Shown: one piece after another, positions 1 through 5,884 of the stretch | How the letters are laid out: the number at the start of each line of letters is the position of its first letter | How positions within the stretch are numbered: position 1 is the stretch's first letter | DNA from: an uncultured Clostridia bacterium | GTDB taxonomy: Bacteria; Bacillota; Clostridia; Christensenellales; Aristaeellaceae | Assembly: GCA_934631985.1 (NCBI GenBank) | Contig: CAKTYE010000096.1 | Location: forward strand, 1 to 7,203 | Direction of reading: 5' to 3' | DNA: 7,203 nt | Made by a program: the position numbers and the translations under genes | The notes under the pieces: model-generated | What the model saw: only the letters and a program-made list of their open reading frames with translations | What the model was told of the DNA's origin: nothing | Databases searched by the model: none

Positions 1-5
1 GTTCG

Positions 6-11
6 TATAAT
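6..11 (+). promoter_or_regulatory. Candidate -10 box of a promoter for the small ORF
   Basis: A perfect TATAAT hexamer lies at the left edge of the window, and the matching -35 would fall outside it. Transcription would start near position 18, leaving about 29 nt before the ATG at 47, with an SD in between. The placement ahead of an SD, a small ORF and a terminator is the main support. The hexamer alone could be chance, and the same bases also hold stop codons that might end an upstream gene. Confidence 0.4.
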
Positions 12-46
12 AAAAGCAACAAAGGAAACCGGGAGGGCGATGCGGG

Positions 47-190
47 ATGTTGACGATTTTGCGGGATTATTTTGAAAGTCGGCGGCGGGTCAGGAACATC
101 AGCGGAGAGTTTTTCCGCAACGGGATGCACTGTGATCTGCTGCCCCTGCGCCGGGTGCGTAAGGATCAGCGGCGGTGGATGCTGGGGTAA
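47..190 (+). CDS. Small arginine-rich hypothetical protein (47 aa)
   Basis: I do not recognise this protein. The ORF starts at an ATG preceded by GGGAGGG (31-37) with a 9-nt spacer, and two in-frame stops at 8-13 exclude a longer form. It ends in TAA 10 nt before a strong hairpin terminator. The product is about 47 residues with roughly eleven Arg and one Lys, clustered as SRRRVR near residues 11-16 and LRRVRKDQRR near the C-terminus, with hydrophobic and aromatic residues between them. There is no signal peptide, membrane span or CxxC motif. About 70% of third codon positions are G or C, which agrees with the neighbouring genes. A small nucleic-acid-binding or ribosome-associated protein is conceivable from the charge, but that is a guess. 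The transcript could instead be a non-coding RNA. An overlapping ATG at 40 opens only 11 codons and sits too close to the SD. Confidence 0.5.
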   Translation: MLTILRDYFESRRRVRNISGEFFRNGMHCDLLPLRRVRKDQRRWMLG

Positions 191-200
191 ATCTGCATAG

Positions 201-244
201 AAAAAGAGGAGTTGCTGTACTTTCGGGCAGCAACTCCTCTTTTT
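201..244. terminator. Bidirectional rho-independent terminator
   Basis: This is a perfect 17-bp inverted repeat (201-217 with 228-244) around a 10-nt loop. The stem begins with five A and ends with five T, and more T follows to 250, so it has a U-tract in both directions. It lies between the stop of the small + strand ORF (190) and the stop of the convergent fusion gene (286), so it can end both transcripts. Confidence 0.93.
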
Positions 245-285
245 ATTTTTCTATGTACTTGTGGCGTTTTACAGGTTTTCCCGTT

Positions 286-2574
286 TTACTTCAATGCTTC
301 TGGGTTCAGCCCCTGCAAGTCCTCCGGCACAAAGCGGCCGTCCTTGCGGATCAGCTCGCCATCAAAGTAAATCTCGCCGCCGCCATAGGCCGGGGTGTGA
401 ATACACACCAAATCCCAATGGATGGCGGAACGGTTGCCGTTGTCGCAGTCCGTGTAGCAGCGTCCCGGGGTGAAATGGAAGGAGCCTGCAATTTTCTCAT
501 CAAACAGCGTATCCTTCATGGGCGCGGTGATGTACGGATTCACGCCAAGGGCAAACTCCCCCACCCGGCGTGCGCCGGGGTCTGTATCGAGAATCGCATT
601 CAACCGCTGGGTGTCATTTGCGGTGGCCTTCACAATGCGGCCCTCGCGGAAGGTCAGATGAATCTGCTCAAAGGTCACACCCTGATACACACTGGGCGTG
701 TTGTAGGTAATCTCTCCCTCAATAGAACCGTTGACAGGGGCCGTAAACACCTCGCCATCCGGGATGTTGCAGGCTCCGTCGCACTTGATGGCAGGCAGCC
801 CCTTGATAGAGAAGCGCAGGTCCGTCCCCTTGCCCAGGATATGTACCTGATCTGCGGCTTCCATGCGCCTCGCCAGCGCGTCCATGGCACGGCTCATACG
901 GGCATAGTCCAGATTGCAGACGTTGAAGTAATAGTTCTCAAAGGCTTCGGTACTCATGCCTGCCTGCTGCGCCATGGACGGCGTGGGATAGCGCAGCACC
1001 ACCCATTTGGTGTGCGGCACACGAATCGCCCCATGCACCCGGCTGGCATAGCGGGTAGCATAAATGGTCTTGCGATCCGCAGGCACATCTCCCGTTTCAT
1101 AGCTGTTGTCCCCGGCGCGAACGCCGATATAAGCCTGGCACTCCCCCATGCGCTGAGCGTCCCCTGCCGCCAGCCAGTCCATCTGGGCCTCCGTGTATCC
1201 CATACCCAGGGCGCGTTCCACCTTCGGCTCATGAATCTGCACATAGGGTACGCCCCCGGCGGCATAGGTCGCCTCCACCAACTGCGCCAAAAAATCTGCG
1301 GGTACGCCCGTACCATCGATCCACACCCGCTCGCCGGGCTGCACCTTGCAGGAATAATTCACCAGATTAGCTGCAAGCTGTACCATCCTTGGTTCCTTCA
1401 TGGATTGCATCCTCCGTTTCTTTTCATCGCTGCGTTGGAAGGCCCGCCGAAGCGCCCGGGCGCAGGGGCGTTCCACTCCATAGGTCAGCAGGATCGCCAG
1501 CGCCAGTGACAGGCCGAAGCACAGCCAAGTATACTGTGTTTGCCAGGGCTGCTCGGCGGCCTGATTGGGCAGGTCATGCTCGGCATAAGGAATGCCCAGA
1601 CGGCGCAGCTCCACCGCAAGGCTTTGATGCACCAAATAATAATTCATGGAAATGCCCGCCAGGAAGTGCATGCCCCGATTGCCGAAAAACCACTGCACCG
1701 GCTTCACGCAGAAGGGCAGCAGCAGCGCAATGCCGCCGTACACCAGCGCGAAGAAGGGGCGGCGCATCATCTGTCCTGCCTGAATACCCGCCTGTCCGTT
1801 GGAATAGGCCTGCTGGCGCAGCAGCAGCGTCAGTGCCCAGATCAGCGCCGCTGTGCCTGCCGTTGCCAGCACATGAAACCATGTCGCCTTGCCTACCGTC
1901 TTTTCCAGCTTCACATACGCCACGGCACAGACCATGCCCACTGCGTACACATCCAGAAAGGACGGAAGCTGATTGACCACCATGTTGAAGTCCGTCAGGG
2001 CGCTGAGTTGATAGGTGCGGTAGGCCAGCCCCGCCAGCATCATCCCGCCGATGGTCAGCACAGGGTGCTTCTGCGCACCTCGGGCCAAGAGCGGGAAAAT
2101 GAGATAAAACTGCATTTCCAGCGCAATGGTCCAGCTTGCCACGCCAATGGGCGTTCCGAGATAGGCATACACATCCTGATTTTGCAGAAAGGTCAGGTGC
2201 AGAAACACATCCTTGACCCCTGCCTGCCAGGTATTATATAGCCCATGGGGCAGCGCCACCAGCAGCAGCATGCCCAGGGTAAACACAACATAGCTGGGTA
2301 CGATGCGCTCCACACGCCGACGGTAAAACTCCTTCGTCTGCGGCAGCGGCGTCCCCTCCGCGCGGGCGCGCACCCAGGGCAGATACAGCAAAAAACCGCT
2401 GAGCAGGATCATGCCATCCACATGCACATAGCCGGAGCGCATCAGAAAATCCAGATTTCCGATCAGCGGAAGCGACGGCGTGAGCCAGCTTTGCTGCCAA
2501 ATGTGATACCAGCTTACCAGAAAAACCAGCAGCACCCGATAGCCGTCCAGTGCCGGGATCCGTCGTTGACGCAT
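286..2574 (-). CDS. Fused acyltransferase-3 membrane protein and M29-type aminopeptidase (762 aa)
   Basis: One uninterrupted frame encodes two full-length proteins. Residues 1 to about 388 are an acyltransferase-3 (OafA/YrhL-type) integral membrane enzyme. LDGYR is followed by the conserved His24, and then come VDGMILLSGF (52-61), FYRRRVERIVPSY (83-95), WTIALEMQFY (148-157) and MNYYLVHQSL (310-319). About ten membrane spans can be drawn. The family transfers acyl groups from a cytoplasmic donor to envelope glycans or other acceptors. Residues 392-762 match M29 (AmpS/aminopeptidase T) metallopeptidases: an N-terminal LAANLVNYSCKVQPGERV block, then the expected metal and catalytic residues Glu608 (GEVFTAP), Glu673 (VGEF), His700 (SFH), Tyr707, His719 and Asp721 (HWDLV). 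All are intact, so both halves look active. With ten spans the C-terminus faces the cytosol, where M29 enzymes normally act. The start at 2574 has AAAGGAG with a 6-nt spacer, 25 nt after tyrA. AT3 and M29 are usually separate genes; the fusion could be real, or a lost stop codon, with an internal start still present at 1401. Confidence 0.93.
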   Translation of the reverse strand: MRQRRIPALDGYRVLLVFLVSWYHIWQQSWLTPSLPLIGNLDFLMRSGYVHVDGMILLSGFLLYLPWVRARAEGTPLPQTKEFYRRRVERIVPSYVVFTLGMLLLVALPHGLYNTWQAGVKDVFLHLTFLQNQDVYAYLGTPIGVASWTIALEMQFYLIFPLLARGAQKHPVLTIGGMMLAGLAYRTYQLSALTDFNMVVNQLPSFLDVYAVGMVCAVAYVKLEKTVGKATWFHVLATAGTAALIWALTLLLRQQAYSNGQAGIQAGQMMRRPFFALVYGGIALLLPFCVKPVQWFFGNRGMHFLAGISMNYYLVHQSLAVELRRLGIPYAEHDLPNQAAEQPWQTQYTWLCFGLSLALAILLTYGVERPCARALRRAFQRSDEKKRRMQSMKEPRMVQLAANLVNYSCKVQPGERVWIDGTGVPADFLAQLVEATYAAGGVPYVQIHEPKVERALGMGYTEAQMDWLAAGDAQRMGECQAYIGVRAGDNSYETGDVPADRKTIYATRYASRVHGAIRVPHTKWVVLRYPTPSMAQQAGMSTEAFENYYFNVCNLDYARMSRAMDALARRMEAADQVHILGKGTDLRFSIKGLPAIKCDGACNIPDGEVFTAPVNGSIEGEITYNTPSVYQGVTFEQIHLTFREGRIVKATANDTQRLNAILDTDPGARRVGEFALGVNPYITAPMKDTLFDEKIAGSFHFTPGRCYTDCDNGNRSAIHWDLVCIHTPAYGGGEIYFDGELIRKDGRFVPEDLQGLNPEALK
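1399..1415 (-). promoter_or_regulatory. Internal ribosome site and ATG at the AT3/M29 junction
   Basis: On the - strand CGGAGG (GGAGG at 1415-1411) is followed after 9 nt by ATG (1401-1399), codon 392 of the fusion gene and the point where the M29 homology begins (MKEPRMVQLA). A second ATG (1410-1408, codon 389) directly abuts the SD and is too close to be favoured. Translation from 1401 would give a free 371-residue peptidase, a normal length for M29 enzymes. The site looks like the ribosome site of a once separate gene. Whether it is still used cannot be told from sequence. Confidence 0.55.
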
Positions 2575-2599
2575 GGTGTTCTCCTTTATCTCTCCGCGC

Positions 2600-3433
2600 T
2601 TATTCCGACAGCGCTTCCTTCACCTCGCGGCCCTCCCGCAGCAGGCGGCGCATGGCCTCCTGATCATCCGAAGCCAGCGCGTCACGATAGGCCGCCAGGT
2701 TCTCCACCAGCTGCGTGATCTCCGGCAGCAGTGCTTCCTTGTTGTCAAAGAAAAGCTCCGTCCACATGCCCTCGTTCAGCCGGGCCACGCGGGTCATGTC
2801 TGCAAAGCTGCCTGCGGAAAAGCCCTTGTGCTTCTGCGCCAGCGGACATTTCACATACGCGCTGGAAACCACATGGGCAAGCTGGGAGGTGTAGGCGATC
2901 ATTTCATCATGCACCTGCGGAGTGGTGAACTGCACCCGACGGAAGCCCAGTGTCAGGAACAGCTCCTTCAGCCAAGTAAGGTCCTCCGGGGACGTTCCGG
3001 CTACAGGGGTCAGAATCATGCTGGCCCGGTCAAACAGATCGTCCTTTGCATAGCGGAAGCCGGAAAACTCCCGGCCCGCCATGGGATGTCCGCCGCAGAA
3101 GCGCCAAGGCTTGCCCTCTGCCAGCTTATCCAGCGCATTACACACAGCCTGCTTCACACCGCCGCAGTCGATGACCCAGGCCCCGGGCTTGAACTGCGCA
3201 GCATGCTTGGTCACCCACTGAATGATGGCGGCGGGATACAGCGCCACAAAGATCACGTCGCACGTCCCCACCTTGTCCTCCGTCAGCGGGCCGTCAATGG
3301 CCCCCAGCAGGTCCGCCTGCATCATGGTCTGCCGGTCAATATCCATGCCGAGAACCGTATCCGCCGTATGCACCTTGATGGTCCGCGCCAGCGAACCGCC
3401 GATCAATCCCAGCCCAACAATGCCAATGGTCAT
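2600..3433 (-). CDS. tyrA: Prephenate dehydrogenase TyrA (277 aa)
   Basis: This enzyme converts prephenate to 4-hydroxyphenylpyruvate with NAD(P)+, the committed step to tyrosine in the cytosol. The N-terminal Rossmann motif GLGLIGGS is at residues 7-14, and an Asp (LGMDID, residue 31) follows at the end of the second strand, which favours NAD+. Other family blocks are DCGGVK (89-94), GGHPMAG with the catalytic-type His116 (114-120), YTSQLAHVVSSAYV (181-194) and SFADMTRVA with Arg215 (209-217). The protein ends at 277 residues, so it is the short form with neither a chorismate mutase nor an ACT domain. Direct tyrosine feedback through an ACT domain is therefore unlikely. In DCGGVK a Gly occupies the position that is often Ser in DxxSVK-type family members. 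The start has AAGGG with a 10-nt spacer, and an overlapping ATG at 3443 is in another frame. No other aromatic-pathway gene lies in the window. I see no clear promoter just upstream, and the gene follows the CARDB-like gene after a GC-rich hairpin. Confidence 0.95.
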   Translation of the reverse strand: MTIGIVGLGLIGGSLARTIKVHTADTVLGMDIDRQTMMQADLLGAIDGPLTEDKVGTCDVIFVALYPAAIIQWVTKHAAQFKPGAWVIDCGGVKQAVCNALDKLAEGKPWRFCGGHPMAGREFSGFRYAKDDLFDRASMILTPVAGTSPEDLTWLKELFLTLGFRRVQFTTPQVHDEMIAYTSQLAHVVSSAYVKCPLAQKHKGFSAGSFADMTRVARLNEGMWTELFFDNKEALLPEITQLVENLAAYRDALASDDQEAMRRLLREGREVKEALSE

Positions 3434-3480
3434 TTTCGCTCATCCCTTCGCCTGTTTTTGCACCCTGATGGAACCAGAAA

Positions 3481-3511
3481 GGCCCCGCAACGCACAACAC
3501 GCCGCGGGGCC
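3481..3511 (-). terminator. GC-rich hairpin: weak terminator or tyrA attenuator
   Basis: A perfect 8-bp stem (3481-3488 with 3504-3511, GGCCCCGC/GCGGGGCC) encloses a 15-nt loop. On the - strand it is followed by TTTCTGGTT, a poor U-tract. It lies 44 nt after the stop of the CARDB-like gene and 47 nt before the tyrA start. With no good tyrA promoter between the hairpin and the start, the likely role is partial termination or attenuation inside an operon. No T-box or convincing leader peptide is visible. Confidence 0.45.
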
Positions 3512-3555
3512 AGGTTTTGTCATTGCCATGGCTGCATGGTTTCCCTGCGCGCCTG

Positions 3556-5604
3556 TCAGTTATCGTAGTGACGGTCGGAACGGCGGCGGCGCGGTGCTTC
3601 CGCAGCAGGCGCTTCAATCTCCGCTTCTGGCTCCTTCTCCTCTGCTGCCGCAGCTTCCTCTGACGGGGCTGTCTGCATTATGCGCCGTCCGCCCGTGCGG
3701 GGATACAGGCTCTGCATGGTCTGCTCCAGCACGCCCTCCTGCGCGTCGTCCGCGGGTGCTTCCTGCGTGTCGGCATCCGTTGCAGCGGGCAGGCCCGTTT
3801 CGTCTTCTTCTGCCTCCTGCGTGTGCGCCACGCCGAAGTGGTTTTCCTCCTCCACAGCCATCATGAGCGCGCCAGGCTCTTCCGCAGCAGACTTGTCCGC
3901 CTTGACCTTGCCCTTTTCCTTGGGTGCAGGCGCATTGTAGTCGCGATAGCTGCCGCGCTCCAGGTGGTCATACGCCTTGCTGGACTGTGCGTTCTGCTGC
4001 GCACGGCGCACCAGGCCTGCGATCAGCAGCGCCAGACTGACAGCGCCCAACACTGCGCAGAGGATCCATACCACATTCAGTGCGCTCTGCACAGTGTCCA
4101 CATACGCGGGAAGGCCGTCATCCGTTGGGATGTCCTCATGCACGGGCTGCGGCGGGGTCACGATGGGCGCCGCCGTCGGCACTGCCGTGGGCTGCGCATA
4201 GGCGATGGGAATGATGTTGCTGTCAAAGCTCACCGTTTCCTGCAATACGTTCTGGCTGGTTGCCTGGAACTGATATTGACCCGCCATGGACACGGAAATG
4301 TCCCGGGTAAAGGAGCGGCTTTCCCCGGCCTGAATGGTGGGGAAGCTGTACAGCTTCACGCCCGATGCGGAAACAGTCACATTCTGCACGGCATTCTGTC
4401 CGTTGTTGGTCACCGTCACCGTGAACTTCACCGTGCCGGGGATGGCATAAATGGTATCCCGGTCGCTTTCCGCCGTCACGGAGAGATTCACCTGATCCTC
4501 CGCACTGATGGCGGTGACATTCACCAACTCCGTGGTGGTGGTCGTTTCCACCTCGGCGGTGCTGATGGCCTTCACGGTGAACAGATAATCCGCCGTGTCG
4601 GTGATGGTGACTTCCTTCTTCAGCTCCAGCTTCTTGCCCGCCGCCAGGGATTCATTCTGGAACACCGTTCCCAGCGTCGGGTCGGTGACGGTAATGGCGT
4701 TGTAATCCACACTGCCGGTATTTTTCAGCGTCAACGTCAGGGTGACAATATCGCCGGGCATGCCGCCCTTCTTGTCCGCTGCCAGCGACGCGGTAAGGTT
4801 CACCTCGCCATACTGGATGGTGGCCTGCTCCTTCTGCGCCGTCTCCGTCTTGCCGTTGGCCTTATAGGTGATGGTCGCCTGACTGGTCAGGTCCTTCGAG
4901 CCCATGGTAACGGTGAAGGTATAGGTCGCCCGTTCCCCGGCCTTGACCGAGGTGATGGAGCCGGCAGTTTTGGAAATGCTGCTGTTCTCCTTGATCTTCA
5001 CATCGGTGATGTCCACCTCGCCGGAGTTGACCACCTCATACACTACGCTGACCTTCTTGCCCTTGGAGGCCACCATGGGGGTAATGGTGCGGTTGATCTC
5101 CACCTGCACCTTGCCCGCAGCGCTGCTGGTCGTGGTGGTGGTGGAATCCTGTCCCGCAGCGGAGCTGGCGCTGTCCGTGGCGGCAGGCGTAGCGGTGGCG
5201 GTGTAGGTGATCTTCCGGGAGAAGTTCTTGGTCTTGTTCACCAGCTCGCCATTGTCGTTATAGACGGAATACTTGATCTTGAAGGTGATCTTGCCCGCTT
5301 CCAGCTGTTTCTGCGTCACCTTCCAGGTTCCGCTCCAGGTCTGGCTGTCGCCCACCTTCAGGGTCGGGCTGCCGAATTCGGTGACCTGCTTGCCGTTGGG
5401 ATAATACAGCGTCACCGGGCCGGGCATATCTCCCTCGCCCGCGTTGGACACGGTGATGGACACCGTGATGCTCTTTGTGTCGGTAAAGCTGGTCTGGCTC
5501 AGGTCCATGGAGACCTTGAGCGGATCATAAGCCGCCAGCGCCGTGCCAAAGATGCACGCCAAGGCCAAGCACATGATGAGCCCGATGAAAAAACGTCGTT
5601 TCAT
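3556..5604 (-). CDS. Secreted, membrane-anchored protein with CARDB/DUF11-like Ig repeats and acidic cytoplasmic tail (682 aa)
   Basis: A signal peptide (MKRRFF, hydrophobic core, ALA-A near residue 25) leads into about four beta-rich modules at roughly 28-135, 166-265, 268-363 and 371-465. Each has the pattern of CARDB or DUF11 Ig-like folds: V-x-V-x-N-x-G (TVSNAGEGDM, EVVNSGEVDI, LKNTGSVDYN, TVTNNGQNAV) followed by a LKVGDS/SVKAGE/IQAGES-type turn. A Ser/Thr/Ala linker (138-164) separates the first two. A Pro-rich stretch (471-492) leads to one membrane span (508-531), then a 151-residue Glu/Asp/Ala-rich tail that ends in RRRRSDRHYDN. The protein probably displays the Ig modules outside the cell for adhesion or binding, with the tail in the cytosol. 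No LPxTG anchor or enzymatic domain is seen. The frame stays open upstream to an ATG at 5784, but I chose 5604: the signal peptide starts there, and the upstream 60 codons use rare ATA, AGA and AGG codons and carry three Cys, unlike the mature protein. The exact family is unknown. Confidence 0.88.
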   Translation of the reverse strand: MKRRFFIGLIMCLALACIFGTALAAYDPLKVSMDLSQTSFTDTKSITVSITVSNAGEGDMPGPVTLYYPNGKQVTEFGSPTLKVGDSQTWSGTWKVTQKQLEAGKITFKIKYSVYNDNGELVNKTKNFSRKITYTATATPAATDSASSAAGQDSTTTTTSSAAGKVQVEINRTITPMVASKGKKVSVVYEVVNSGEVDITDVKIKENSSISKTAGSITSVKAGERATYTFTVTMGSKDLTSQATITYKANGKTETAQKEQATIQYGEVNLTASLAADKKGGMPGDIVTLTLTLKNTGSVDYNAITVTDPTLGTVFQNESLAAGKKLELKKEVTITDTADYLFTVKAISTAEVETTTTTELVNVTAISAEDQVNLSVTAESDRDTIYAIPGTVKFTVTVTNNGQNAVQNVTVSASGVKLYSFPTIQAGESRSFTRDISVSMAGQYQFQATSQNVLQETVSFDSNIIPIAYAQPTAVPTAAPIVTPPQPVHEDIPTDDGLPAYVDTVQSALNVVWILCAVLGAVSLALLIAGLVRRAQQNAQSSKAYDHLERGSYRDYNAPAPKEKGKVKADKSAAEEPGALMMAVEEENHFGVAHTQEAEEDETGLPAATDADTQEAPADDAQEGVLEQTMQSLYPRTGGRRIMQTAPSEEAAAAEEKEPEAEIEAPAAEAPRRRRSDRHYDN

Positions 5605-5793
5605 GCCTGTATATGGGCAGCCCTGCCGCCCTCCTCCTTCCGAGTTCAGGTCACCGCATGCCGGGTGGGACATGCTGGGTCCCGTCCTGTTCACCGCGTG
5701 ATCCGCATACGGTCTCCGGCTCCTTTTGCAAAAGCTGCGGCGCACCTCGCTGTGAAGCGCGTCAGGGCCTATTGCCGGAAGCATACAAACCTT
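5605..5793 (-). other. Long 5' leader of the CARDB-like gene
   Basis: About 190 nt lie between the predicted transcription start (near 5793) and the ATG at 5604. Besides the SD-hairpin unit, the leader holds a GGGAC/GTCCC stem with a 7-nt loop (5667-5683) and a 12-bp palindrome CTTTTGCAAAAG (5723-5734). I could not match it to a riboswitch, T-box or SRP RNA. It has no stop in the CARDB frame, and AAGG plus ATG (5784) sit right at the predicted mRNA 5' end, so an N-terminally extended product is possible but less likely. Confidence 0.5.
5615..5640 (-). promoter_or_regulatory. Shine-Dalgarno separated from its start codon by a stable hairpin
   Basis: GAAGGAGGA (5640-5632) is the only strong SD before the CARDB-like start at 5604, yet it lies 27 nt away. 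The 17 nt at 5631-5615 fold on the - strand as a 7-bp stem (one G-U pair) with a 3-nt AGG loop, directly next to the SD. Looping this out leaves a 10-nt effective spacer. Structured spacers of this kind are known in a few bacterial and phage mRNAs, so this is a plausible but untested start signal. Confidence 0.5.
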
Positions 5794-5800
5794 CTATGCT

Positions 5801-5830
5801 ATTGTACTCGGCAAAGCGCCCCCCTGTCAA
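5801..5830 (-). promoter_or_regulatory. Consensus SigA-type promoter for the CARDB-like gene
   Basis: On the - strand a perfect -35 TTGACA (5830-5825) is followed after 18 nt by TACAAT (5806-5801), one base from the ideal -10. The predicted start is near 5793. It begins 54 nt after the solute-binding gene ends and is the best - strand promoter in the window. It probably also feeds tyrA and the fusion gene by read-through. Confidence 0.83.
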
Positions 5831-5838
5831 GCTGAAAG

Positions 5839-5862
5839 GCAGGCATTTTTACATGCAGGCAT
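5839..5862. repeat. Paired 8-bp direct repeats just upstream of the promoter
   Basis: GCAGGCAT occurs at 5839-5846 and 5855-5862, 16 bp apart. The second copy lies inside the near-palindrome CATGCAGGCATG (5852-5863). The pair sits 9 to 32 bp upstream of the -35 box, where an activator or repressor could bind. A weak AACCT/AGGTT stem (5865-5877) adjoins it, 8 nt after the stop of the solute-binding gene, but it lacks a U-tract. Chance occurrence is possible. Confidence 0.3.
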
Positions 5863-5884
5863 GAAACCTCGAAGGTTCTGTCTC

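Noticed and set aside
175..1509. Long + strand open frame opposite the M29 and late AT3 coding region
   Set aside because: It lacks an SD, has no recognisable domain, reads through a perfect terminator and mirrors a clearly homologous gene. Long antisense frames are common in GC-rich coding DNA.
3520..3537. Five-codon leader ORF (MQPWQ) before the GC-rich hairpin upstream of tyrA
   Set aside because: It has one Trp, no Tyr or Phe, no good SD and no alternative pairing with the hairpin.
3688..3705. YPRTGG, similar to a sortase sorting motif, in the CARDB-like protein
   Set aside because: It lies in the cytoplasmic tail after the membrane span and has no hydrophobic segment after it.
5627..5660. 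Possible SRP-RNA-like segment with GGAAGGA in the CARDB leader
   Set aside because: The flanking bases do not pair as the conserved SRP helix 8 and lack its CAGGU and AGCAG sides; the purine run is better explained as an SD.
5723..5734. 12-bp palindrome CTTTTGCAAAAG in the CARDB leader as an operator
   Set aside because: It lies about 60 nt downstream of the transcription start and one or two such palindromes are expected by chance in a window of this size.
3823..5835. 670-codon + strand frame opposite the CARDB-like gene
   Set aside because: The translation is His/Arg/Gly-rich without any family signature, and it runs antisense through the signal peptide, leader and promoter of the real gene.
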